This document shows positions 7,959 through 15,562 of a stretch of 64,000 bases of DNA, in pieces (position 1 is the first letter of the stretch; each line of letters starts with the position of its first letter). The translations under genes and the position numbers were made by a program. This stretch comes from CAZSAT01 sp964604675 (GTDB lineage Bacteria; Myxococcota_A; UBA796; CAJQPC01): NCBI GenBank assembly GCA_964604675.1, contig CAZSAT010000011.1, positions 26,937 to 90,936 of the forward strand, written 5' to 3'. A model generated the notes under the pieces. That model saw nothing but the letters and a program-made list of their open reading frames with translations. It was not told where the DNA came from and did not search any database.

Positions 7959-10133
7959 GTGAACCCCGCAGCGCTGAAGCGCAACACCCGGATGTACCTC
8001 TCGCGGGCGCTCACCACCTCGCTGGCGCCGCCGGACTGGGTCAGCGTGAACCTCACCCTGCGGTGCAACCTGCACTGTTCGATGTGCACCACCTGCTACG
8101 ACGTTCCCGACGAGCTCTCGACCGCGGAGGTGTTCGACCTGATCGACCAGGTCGCGCTGATGGGGGTGCGGATCTTCAACCCGCTCGGTGGCGAGCCCTT
8201 CGTGCGGATGGACCTGGAGGACATCCTGGCCTACGCGGCCCGGAAGGACTTCTACATCACGCTCACCACCAACGGCACGCTGATCACGAAGAAGCGTGCC
8301 GATCGGCTCGCTCGCATCCCGAGCGAACAGCTCCACCTGAACATCAGCTTCGACGGACCGCAGCCCATCCACGACCAGATCCGAGGGCGTGGCATGTATG
8401 GCCAGGCCATGCGCGGCTACCACAACGTCCGCGCGGCCGATGCCGCGGCCGGGAACCCCCGCCGCAAGGTGCTCGCCAACACCATCGTGCACGACAAGAA
8501 CCTGGAAGACCTTCCGGCGCTCCTGGACGAGCAGGCCTCCGTGGGCTTCGACGGGGTGCAGCTGTTGAACCTGTTCCGTCACGGTTGGAACGCGCCGCAC
8601 GACCCGGATGGCCTCTGGATCCATGACCACCGGTACCCGGCCCTGCAGGACCTGATGCACGAGCTCGTGGCGCGGGTCGAGGCCCAGGGCGCCTCGGGGT
8701 ACCGCATCCTCAACTCGCGGCAGGACCTGGAGCTGGTGCTGCCGTACTACCGCGACGAGCTCAAGCCGCTGGAGGCTCCTTGTTGGGCGGGCTGGAAGGA
8801 GCTCTACATCAACGCCGACGGCACCGCCATCATGTGCGACGGCGAGCTCGAGTTCCTGAAGGGCAGCTTCGGCAACGTCCGTCAGCAGACGCTCAGGCAG
8901 ATATGGAACAGCCCCGAGCTCCGTGCCCGCCGCCAGGTGGTGAAACAGTGCTCCACCCCCTGCATCCAGAACTGCTACTTGCGACGCGACTCGGACTCAG
9001 CTCGGCAGATCCTGAAGGGCGCGGCCACCTTGGTGGTGGACGAGCTCCGGGACCGTGTGCGGCGGAAGCGTCGCTCGAGCGAGGGCGTGCACCTCGATCG
9101 CGGCGTGCTCACCCTCGAGCTGTCGGACACGGGGCCCTGGCCCGAGGCCGCGGCCGCGCCCGCCCGACGTCACCACGAAGCCCTCGTCGGCGACAGCCCG
9201 GTGCCCTTCGAGCGCTGCTACGACGACCCCTTCGAGTTCTACGAGCTCCGCAACCGGCGGTACGTGCGCTTCGACCGGGGTTTCTTGGGCTTCGAGGTCG
9301 TTCGGAAGGTGGTCGAGGACCTGCAGGCCGCCCGGTTGAGCTTCCACGCTGTCCGCCTGGACTGGCGTGGCGAGCCGCTGATGCATCCCGAGTTCGTGCC
9401 GGTGCTGCGGTGGGTGCTGGAACAGATGTCCGCGACCGGCGTCTTTCGTGAGCTGCAGGTCCTGACGGACGCGCGGCTCTTGAACACCGAGATCTGCGAC
9501 GTGGCGAGCTTCCACGGCGACGTGCGTCAGACCTGGATCCTGCACGGCAATGGCTTCGGGGCCTTCGAGGAGCAGTGCCTGCGAAACGTCGACTACCTGC
9601 TGCACGTGCGCAAGCCCGCCCAGCGCGTGGTCGCGAGCTGGCTCGTGGACGAGCCCCTCGACCCACACGGCTTCGTCGAGACCTGGCAGGAGCGGCTGCG
9701 GCAGCCGGTGCTGAGTGTGGGCCGCCTGCCCGAAGCAGGCGACGCGATCTGGTTCCGGCGCACCGACCACGAACACTTCGCGGAGAACGCTGCTGCCCGC
9801 GAACGGCTCGTCGAGCTCGCCGACGTCCTGGGGGTCGAGGCGGACCCCGGGGCGGACGTGCAGCCCCGGTGTCCCGGCCCCTTCTCCACCCCCGTGGTGA
9901 GCTGGGACGGCAAGCTGACCCTGTGCACGCGCGACCGAGGCTTGCAGAACCGTGTGGGTTCCGTGACCGACGACCGCCTGTCCCGACTCTGGCTGGAGGA
10001 CCCGCGGATCGGCGAGGCCCGTCGCGAGGCGCGAGGCAAGGGTCTGCCCGGTCTGCCCGGGTGCCGCGACTGCCACTTTCCCTGTTCGTCGAACTACCGG
10101 CTCGCCGGCCGTGACGAAGGCGAAGGTCTCTGA
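7959..10133 (+). CDS. tandem radical SAM protein, second barrel lacking cluster cysteines
   Basis: About 724 residues from GTG 7959 (an ATG at 7992 is an alternative). The N-terminal unit is canonical: CNLHCSMC (C36, C40, C43), GGEP at 77-80 and a SPASM domain beginning at about C275 with the C-x-CIQNC type ending. A second unit starts near residue 415. It keeps the barrel pattern (DWRGEPLMHPEFVPVL, the GEP strand) and a second SPASM-like domain (CPGPFSTP near 638, LCTRD, then CRDCHFPC near 704). At the place of the CxxxCxxC motif it has only FERCYDDPFEFYELRNRRY, so the SAM-cluster triad is gone. The second unit may be a substrate- or cluster-relay domain. It stops one base before the convergent RCC1 gene's stop. 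Confidence 0.88.
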   Translation: MNPAALKRNTRMYLSRALTTSLAPPDWVSVNLTLRCNLHCSMCTTCYDVPDELSTAEVFDLIDQVALMGVRIFNPLGGEPFVRMDLEDILAYAARKDFYITLTTNGTLITKKRADRLARIPSEQLHLNISFDGPQPIHDQIRGRGMYGQAMRGYHNVRAADAAAGNPRRKVLANTIVHDKNLEDLPALLDEQASVGFDGVQLLNLFRHGWNAPHDPDGLWIHDHRYPALQDLMHELVARVEAQGASGYRILNSRQDLELVLPYYRDELKPLEAPCWAGWKELYINADGTAIMCDGELEFLKGSFGNVRQQTLRQIWNSPELRARRQVVKQCSTPCIQNCYLRRDSDSARQILKGAATLVVDELRDRVRRKRRSSEGVHLDRGVLTLELSDTGPWPEAAAAPARRHHEALVGDSPVPFERCYDDPFEFYELRNRRYVRFDRGFLGFEVVRKVVEDLQAARLSFHAVRLDWRGEPLMHPEFVPVLRWVLEQMSATGVFRELQVLTDARLLNTEICDVASFHGDVRQTWILHGNGFGAFEEQCLRNVDYLLHVRKPAQRVVASWLVDEPLDPHGFVETWQERLRQPVLSVGRLPEAGDAIWFRRTDHEHFAENAAARERLVELADVLGVEADPGADVQPRCPGPFSTPVVSWDGKLTLCTRDRGLQNRVGSVTDDRLSRLWLEDPRIGEARREARGKGLPGLPGCRDCHFPCSSNYRLAGRDEGEGL

Positions 10134-10134
10134 C

Positions 10135-10920
10135 TCAGAAGCTGCCCCAGCAGTACAGGCTACCGTCGCGGCGCACGCCACAGCTGTAGTCGGCGCCGGC
10201 GTCGATCTGGCGGAACAGGCCCGGGGGCGCGCTCGCCTGGCCGACGTCATCGAGCCCCCAGCAGGCCACGTGCCCGTCGTCGCCCAGCGCGCAGGCGTGC
10301 GAGCGTCCGGGGCTGATCAGCTCGAAGACCCCGGCCGGGGGCGCGAGCACCTCGGCGTCGTGCGCCGCCTCGTCGGCCCAGCAGACCGCCGAGCCCTGGG
10401 GGTCCAGGGCGCACGCGTGCCGGCCCCCCAGGCTTGGACGGACCTGCAGGTACGTCCCGGCGGGAAGCTCGGGAGCACCGTCCCAGCAGTCGAGCCTCTC
10501 GTCCTCGGCGATGGCGCAGCTCCACGCCCCCGTGCCGATGTCCAGGAAGGCCCCGCTCGCCGGCGCTTCGGAGTCCCCCCAGCACACGATCTCATCCGCG
10601 GTGTCGAGCGCGCAGGTCCGGCTCGCGCCGGCGCTGATCTCGGTGAAGGGGCCCTCCGGGGGGCTGGCCTGCCCCAACGCGTCCGAGCCCCAGCACACGG
10701 CGTCCCCCTGCTCGCTGAGTCCGCAGCTGTGGTCGATCCCGAGGCTCAAGGAGCTCAGCTCGACGTCGGGTGGGTCGGCCTTGCCGCTGTCGTTGGAACC
10801 CCAGCAGGCGGTCACGCCGTCGTAGCCCAGGGTGCACGCGTGGTCTTCGCCGACCGCCACCTGCACGAACCCGTCGCCAAAGGGGACCAACGAACAGGCG
10901 GTGAAGGTGACGAAGAGCAC
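10135..10920 (-). CDS. RCC1-repeat lipoprotein with seven C-x9-C-W blades
   Basis: About 261 residues. The GTG at 10920 is chosen because AGGAGG stands four bases upstream and it yields a short lipoprotein signal, LFVTFTAC; a GTG at 10950 is possible but has no site. The mature protein is a chain of seven RCC1-like repeats, each with two cysteines exactly nine residues apart followed by Trp. Examples are CTLGYDGVTACWG, CGLSEQGDAVCWG and CGVRRDGSLYCWG. RCC1 repeats fold into a seven-bladed propeller, so seven copies give one closed ring, here with a probable disulfide in every blade. The likely location is the outer-membrane surface, in a protein-binding role. It diverges from a metallophosphoesterase, with 54 bases between starts. 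Confidence 0.85.
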   Translation of the reverse strand: MLFVTFTACSLVPFGDGFVQVAVGEDHACTLGYDGVTACWGSNDSGKADPPDVELSSLSLGIDHSCGLSEQGDAVCWGSDALGQASPPEGPFTEISAGASRTCALDTADEIVCWGDSEAPASGAFLDIGTGAWSCAIAEDERLDCWDGAPELPAGTYLQVRPSLGGRHACALDPQGSAVCWADEAAHDAEVLAPPAGVFELISPGRSHACALGDDGHVACWGLDDVGQASAPPGLFRQIDAGADYSCGVRRDGSLYCWGSF

Positions 10921-10974
10921 GAGGCCTCCTTGCACCTTCGACACCGCCACCGGTCGGGGGCGTTACCTGAGCGC

Positions 10975-11859
10975 ATGCGTGTTGCCCACGTCACCGACCT
11001 CCACGTCATGCGTCCCCCGACGGCGCGCCAGCTGCTCGGCAAGCGCCTGCTGGGCACGGCCAACCTCTACCTGGGCGGTCGGCGCAGCCACTTCACCCGC
11101 GCGGCCCAGGAAGCCCTGGTGCAGGCCGTCGAGGAGCAGGCGCCCGATGCGGTCGTCTGCACGGGCGACCTGACCGCCCAGGGCACCCCCGAGGAGTTCG
11201 AGGCGGCGTGCGGGTTGTTGCGCCCGGTGTTCGCTGCGCGCCCGAGCATGGTGGTGCCGGGGAACCACGACACCTACACGGGCGATGCCGTGGCTTCGGG
11301 GGCGCTGGAGCACTACTTCGGGGAGTGGCTGGGGCAGGGAAGCTGGCCGCGCTTGCACCTCCTCGGGGAGGACGTCGCGGTGGTCGCGTTGCAGGTCTGC
11401 GAGCCGCGCATGGACTCGGCTGGTCGCGTGCCACAGGACCAGATCGACGGCCTGGCTGCCGTGTTCCAGGACCCCTCGATCGGCGACCGCGCGGTGTTCG
11501 TGGCCTTGCACTACCCCCTTCGCGGGCGCGGCGGCGAGCCCTACGGGCCCAGGGCCCGGGCGCTGTTCGGCGCCAGGGAGCTCGAAGCCGCGCTCGGCCC
11601 TCACGCCGGCCGACTGAGCGCGATCCTGCACGGGCACGAGCACCACGGCTTCCGCACCAGCGTGTCGCTCGGCGGCGTGGACGTGCCGATCCTGAACCCG
11701 GGTGCTGGCGGCTACGCGCACCTCCCCCACAAGCGCCGCACCGCGCACTTCACCGTGTACACGGTCGAGGCCGGCGGGCTGGCGGGGGTCGAGCGCTTCG
11801 CGTTCGACGGTCGTTGCTTCGAGCCCGAGGCGGGGGGCGCCTGGGCGACGGGCGGATAA
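10975..11859 (+). CDS. calcineurin-like metallophosphoesterase
   Basis: About 294 residues, no signal peptide. The metal-binding motifs of the calcineurin-like phosphoesterases are all present in order: D8-x-H10 (HVTDLHV), GD at 64-65 (CTGDLTAQG), GNHD at 96-99 (VVPGNHDTY), a histidine in LHYPLRG and GHEH near residue 220 (LHGHEH). The enzyme should be a cytoplasmic dinuclear-metal phosphoesterase. The substrate class (cyclic nucleotide, nucleotide sugar, other) cannot be told from the sequence. The ATG at 10975 directly precedes the first strand. The next gene starts 9 bases after its stop with its own AGGAG, so the two are probably cotranscribed. Confidence 0.9.
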   Translation: MRVAHVTDLHVMRPPTARQLLGKRLLGTANLYLGGRRSHFTRAAQEALVQAVEEQAPDAVVCTGDLTAQGTPEEFEAACGLLRPVFAARPSMVVPGNHDTYTGDAVASGALEHYFGEWLGQGSWPRLHLLGEDVAVVALQVCEPRMDSAGRVPQDQIDGLAAVFQDPSIGDRAVFVALHYPLRGRGGEPYGPRARALFGARELEAALGPHAGRLSAILHGHEHHGFRTSVSLGGVDVPILNPGAGGYAHLPHKRRTAHFTVYTVEAGGLAGVERFAFDGRCFEPEAGGAWATGG

Positions 11860-11868
11860 GAGGAGCGC

Positions 11869-12504
11869 ATGAGCCTGGATCCCCGACGCTTGATGGAAGA
11901 GGCTGCGCGCGAGCGGGTCGCTTGTGAGCTCATGGCCCGGGGCGGGAAGGGCACCTCGGGGCGCTTCGTGAGGGTCGACCGTGCGGGCGTGGTCGTCGTG
12001 GCCGACGACGCGGTGTTCGCGGGTGGAGAGGACCTGCGGGTCTGGTTCCAGCTCGATGGCAAGCCCTTCACCTTCTCCTGCTCGGTGCTCCGCGTCGGCG
12101 TGCCGGTCCCCGACAGGTCCCAGGCAGGCCTGATGCTCGGCTTCGTGGATGGCTTCGAGGAAGCGTCCGCTCGCGAGGTCCAGGCGGGGCTCGCGCTCAC
12201 GATCCTGCCGCCATCTGGGCGTGGTCTGGAGCTCCTGGAGAGCGACGTGAGGGTCGTCGACCTGCGCGCCGAGGAGCTCTCCTTCGCCGTGCCGCGGAGC
12301 GAGACCCTGAAGTTCCTCGAGGGGGGCGAGGTGCGGGTTCGCTTCACCCGACCGGGTCGCGCGGAACACCTGGTCGCGGGGGAGGTCACGCGCCTCGCGC
12401 CCGGCGAAGGCCACTACCTCTACTGCGTGCGCTTCTCCGGGGTCGCCGACCCCTCCAAGCACCTCCAGGTGCTGCAGGACTTCGCGAGCATCGTCAGCGG
12501 CTGA
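11869..12504 (+). CDS. hypothetical protein, possibly two-domain PilZ/YcgR-like
   Basis: About 211 residues, soluble, with AGGAG (11861-11865) just ahead of the ATG. The sequence divides into two beta-rich halves of about 95 residues each: residues 15-95 with VVVVADDAVFAGGEDLRVW, and 97-205 with GEVRVRFTRPGRAEHLVAG and LYCVRFSG. This layout recalls the YcgR-N plus PilZ arrangement of cyclic-di-GMP receptors. However, I cannot find the RxxxR and D/NxSxxG c-di-GMP-binding motifs, so ligand binding is doubtful. It is likely cotranscribed with the metallophosphoesterase before it. Its last 11 bases overlap the end of the convergent DAHP synthase gene. Confidence 0.6.
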   Translation: MSLDPRRLMEEAARERVACELMARGGKGTSGRFVRVDRAGVVVVADDAVFAGGEDLRVWFQLDGKPFTFSCSVLRVGVPVPDRSQAGLMLGFVDGFEEASAREVQAGLALTILPPSGRGLELLESDVRVVDLRAEELSFAVPRSETLKFLEGGEVRVRFTRPGRAEHLVAGEVTRLAPGEGHYLYCVRFSGVADPSKHLQVLQDFASIVSG

Positions 12505-13813
12505 GCTCCTGCGCGAGCAGGAAGGCCATCTCGAGCGACTGCGTGCCGTTCAAGCGCGGATCGCAGAAGGTCTGGTAGTTCCGCGGCAGGTGGTGTTCTT
12601 CCAGGGCCTGGGAGCCGCCCGTGCACTCGGTGACCGCCTCCCCGGTCAGCTCGAAGTGAACCCCACCCAGGTGCGTCCCATGTTCCTCGTGCACCTTCGC
12701 GGCGGTGGAGAGCTCGCTCAGGATCGCGTCGAAGGGCCGGGTCTTCAGGCCCTCGTCCGTGTTGATGGTGTTCCCGTGCATGGGATCGCAGCTCCACACC
12801 GGTGAGAGCCCAGCCCGCCGTACGGCGTCGATGTGCCGCGGCAGGAGCTCGGCGACACGGTCGGCACCGTACCGGGTGATCAGCGTCAGGCGGCCGGGGT
12901 CGTCGTTCGGGTCGAGGGCCCGGATGACGTCCACGAGCTCGTCGGGATCCATGGTCGGCCCGCACTTGAGTCCGATCGGGTTCGCGATGCCGCGGAAGTA
13001 CTCGATGTGCGCCCCTTCCAGCTGGCGTGTGCGGTCACCGATCCAGAGGAAGTGCGCGCCCAGGTTGTAGGCACGCCCGTCGACCAGCCCGGTCTGGGCC
13101 TCCTCGTACGCGAGCAGCAGCCCCTCGTGGGAGGTGTAGAGCTCCACGGTGCGCAGCGTGTCGTCGAGGTCCGCACCCATCGCGCCCATGAAGTCGAGCG
13201 TGTCGAGCAGGCGACCGACCACCTGCTCGTAGTCGTCGCGCCGCGCGTGGTCCTTCACGAAGCCCAGCGTCCAGTGCTCCGGATGGCGCAGGTCGGCGAA
13301 GCCGCCGTGGAGGAGCGCTCGCACGTAGTTCAGGGTGGCGGCCGAGTGGTGGTAGGCCTCGACCAGCCGACGCGGGTCGGGCACGCGCTGGCCGATGTCG
13401 TAGCTGTTGACGTGGTCACCCCGGTAGCTGTGGACCTGGCGGCCATCCACGACCTCGAAGGGCTTGCTGCGGGGCTTGGCGTATTGGCCGGCCAGCCGGC
13501 CCACCCGCACGACCGGCAGGCGAGCCCCCCAGGTCAGCACCAGGCTCATCTGGAGCAGGATCTTGAGCTTGGCCTCGATCGGGGCCCGTGCGCAGTCGGC
13601 GAAGCGCTCGGCGCAGTCGCCGCCCTGGAGCAGGAAGCGCTCCCCGCGCGCCGCTTCAGCGAGCCGCGCCTTCAGCGCATCGACTTCGCCGGGGTGCACC
13701 AGGGGCGGAAGCCCGGCCACGTGCTCCAGCGCGTCTGCCAGGGACCGTGGACTGGCGTAGTCCGGCTGTTGTCGGATCGGGTGGTCGCGCCAGGAAGAGG
13801 GGGTCCAGCTCAT
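12494..13813 (-). CDS. class II 3-deoxy-7-phosphoheptulonate (DAHP) synthase
   Basis: About 439 residues, the normal length of the plant-type class II enzyme. It joins phosphoenolpyruvate and erythrose 4-phosphate, the first step of the shikimate pathway to aromatic amino acids. Recognisable class II motifs are FLLQGGDCAERF (metal-binding cysteine), RVGRLAGQYAKPRS near 110, SYRGDHVN, LKCGPTMDP and WSCDPMHGNT near 340. No other shikimate gene is visible nearby. It starts 9 bases after the WD40 lipoprotein gene stops, at the downstream end of the long minus-strand block, so it is probably carried on read-through transcription. Confidence 0.95.
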   Translation of the reverse strand: MSWTPSSWRDHPIRQQPDYASPRSLADALEHVAGLPPLVHPGEVDALKARLAEAARGERFLLQGGDCAERFADCARAPIEAKLKILLQMSLVLTWGARLPVVRVGRLAGQYAKPRSKPFEVVDGRQVHSYRGDHVNSYDIGQRVPDPRRLVEAYHHSAATLNYVRALLHGGFADLRHPEHWTLGFVKDHARRDDYEQVVGRLLDTLDFMGAMGADLDDTLRTVELYTSHEGLLLAYEEAQTGLVDGRAYNLGAHFLWIGDRTRQLEGAHIEYFRGIANPIGLKCGPTMDPDELVDVIRALDPNDDPGRLTLITRYGADRVAELLPRHIDAVRRAGLSPVWSCDPMHGNTINTDEGLKTRPFDAILSELSTAAKVHEEHGTHLGGVHFELTGEAVTECTGGSQALEEHHLPRNYQTFCDPRLNGTQSLEMAFLLAQELSR

Positions 13814-13822
13814 CCGGCACGT

Positions 13823-15562
13823 CTATCGCGAGAGCACCGCCACGCACTCCGCGGTGGCGCGGTCCCACACCCGCAGGCGATGGTCGGCCGCGACGGTCAC
13901 CAGGAGCGACCCGTTGGGGCTGCCGGCGAGCGGCGTCTCGCCAGGCGCCGCGCGGGGGCCGCCACCCTCTCGGGCCACCCCGAACACCTCGGTTCCGTCG
14001 AGCAACCAGGGGTCGCCCGCGCCATGCCCGAACGCGCGGGACAGGTGCGTGGGCACCTGACCGGCCGCCGACCCCGTTCCATCGGCGACGTCCCACGTCC
14101 AGATGCGGTCACCGCGCATCCAGGCGTGGAGGCGGTCGCCGTCGGGGGACCACGAGAGCGCGTAGAAGTCCCCGGGCGCAGCCTGCAGGACCTGCGCCCC
14201 ACCCCGCTCCAGATCCCAGATCCGCGGTGAGCGGTCGAGGCCGCCCGTGGCCAGCCGCCCGCCGGCGCTCCATGCAGCAGGCGCTTCGCCGCCCTGGAGC
14301 CGCAGGTCGTCTTCGCGCCCATCGACCCAGCGGAGACGGCTGTCGCCCGAGACGCCGACCCAGAGCCGGCCGTGCGGGCCGAACGACAGCTGCGGTGCCC
14401 CCCCGAACACACCGTCGTCGAGGTGCCGACCCGAGCGGGGCTCGAGCAGGCGGAACCCCTGGTCCCGGCCGAGCGCGAGCCGGTCGCCTTCGGGAGCGAG
14501 GGCCAGACGGTGGACCCGGCTCGGTTCCAACGCCGCACTGCGGGAGGTGGACCAGTCCGCCGTGGACCACCAGCGGAGCTGGCCGCGGCGCGCCTCGAGG
14601 AGTGTGTCGTCGTCGAGGAACACCGCGTCGACCAGCTCGCCGACGCGCTCGAAGCCCGTCAGCGGCTCGTCGGGCAAGGTGGTCCAGACCCGCAGCACAT
14701 CACCCTCGAGCACCGCCAGCCGCGACCCGTCTGGCGAGAAGCCGAGCTCGACGACCGCTGCGTCGGGGCGTGCGGCCGAGACGATCGTGCTGGCGTCATC
14801 GAGGAGGTTCGTGACGACCACGCGCCCATCGTCCGCCCCCCAGACCAACCGGTCCCCGTGCAGGTCGAGGGCCAACACGTTGCCTTCGCCGTGCACGGTG
14901 CGTGTGCTGGTCTCGGTGCGTGAGCGGAGGACCACGCCGGCCCGCCCCATGGCGGCACCGTACCAGCGCTCGCCGATCGCGAGGTCCCACGCCCGCCCCC
15001 CCAACGGAGTCTCTTCCGTGGCGTCGCCCGCCTCGAAGCGGAGCACGTCACCCGCGAGCAGCTGACCGTCGGGGGTGAGCGCGAGGCGCTGGGCATCCAG
15101 GGTGACGGGCGTGTCGCCGTTGACGTACAAGAGCGACGTGGGCGTGTCGGTCCCCGGCCTGGGATCGCGCGGCGTCGAGCCCCACGCGGCGAGGCCTTCG
15201 GAGGTCCAGGCCAGCTCCGCGATGTGCTTCAGCGGCACACGTGGGCCCTCCACCTCAGAACCGTCGGGGGCGAAGCCGGTCACCTTGGGGCCCATGGCCG
15301 CCCACAGGATGCCGTCGGGGCCCCACACGAGCGCCTGGGCCGGCTGGGCGCCTGGATGCACGGCGAGCACGCCTCCCGTGTGAGCGTCCCAGACCGCCAC
15401 GCCACCGCCTGCACGTCCGGTCGCGATCCGTTGGCCGTCGGGGTGCCAGGCGAGCGAGCCAGCCGCGCTCACCGCGACGTGTTGGCTGCAGGCCGCCGCC
15501 CCCACCTGCGGGGGTGGCTCGCGCTCGGGGGCCTTGGTGCACGCCCAGAAGAGCGCGATCAC
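13823..15562 (-). CDS. WD40-repeat lipoprotein
   Basis: About 579 residues. The start is the GTG at 15560-15562, which overlaps the stop of the upstream gene as GTGA, a translational-coupling arrangement. The N-terminus IALFWAC is an extremely short lipobox-type signal, followed by a Pro/Glu linker. The rest is a run of WD40/beta-propeller blades ending in VWD or similar: SLAWHPDGQRIATGRAGG with VAVWDAHTG, LGFSPDGSRLAVLEGD with VLRVWTT, ALSWSPDGDRLHAWMRGD with IWTWDVADG, and RLRVWDRATAE near the end. About ten blades suggest one or two propellers exposed outside the inner membrane, a protein-protein platform. Position in the PLD/HhH/LTD operon suggests a structural partner of those proteins. 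Confidence 0.82.
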   Translation of the reverse strand: MIALFWACTKAPEREPPPQVGAAACSQHVAVSAAGSLAWHPDGQRIATGRAGGGVAVWDAHTGGVLAVHPGAQPAQALVWGPDGILWAAMGPKVTGFAPDGSEVEGPRVPLKHIAELAWTSEGLAAWGSTPRDPRPGTDTPTSLLYVNGDTPVTLDAQRLALTPDGQLLAGDVLRFEAGDATEETPLGGRAWDLAIGERWYGAAMGRAGVVLRSRTETSTRTVHGEGNVLALDLHGDRLVWGADDGRVVVTNLLDDASTIVSAARPDAAVVELGFSPDGSRLAVLEGDVLRVWTTLPDEPLTGFERVGELVDAVFLDDDTLLEARRGQLRWWSTADWSTSRSAALEPSRVHRLALAPEGDRLALGRDQGFRLLEPRSGRHLDDGVFGGAPQLSFGPHGRLWVGVSGDSRLRWVDGREDDLRLQGGEAPAAWSAGGRLATGGLDRSPRIWDLERGGAQVLQAAPGDFYALSWSPDGDRLHAWMRGDRIWTWDVADGTGSAAGQVPTHLSRAFGHGAGDPWLLDGTEVFGVAREGGGPRAAPGETPLAGSPNGSLLVTVAADHRLRVWDRATAECVAVLSR

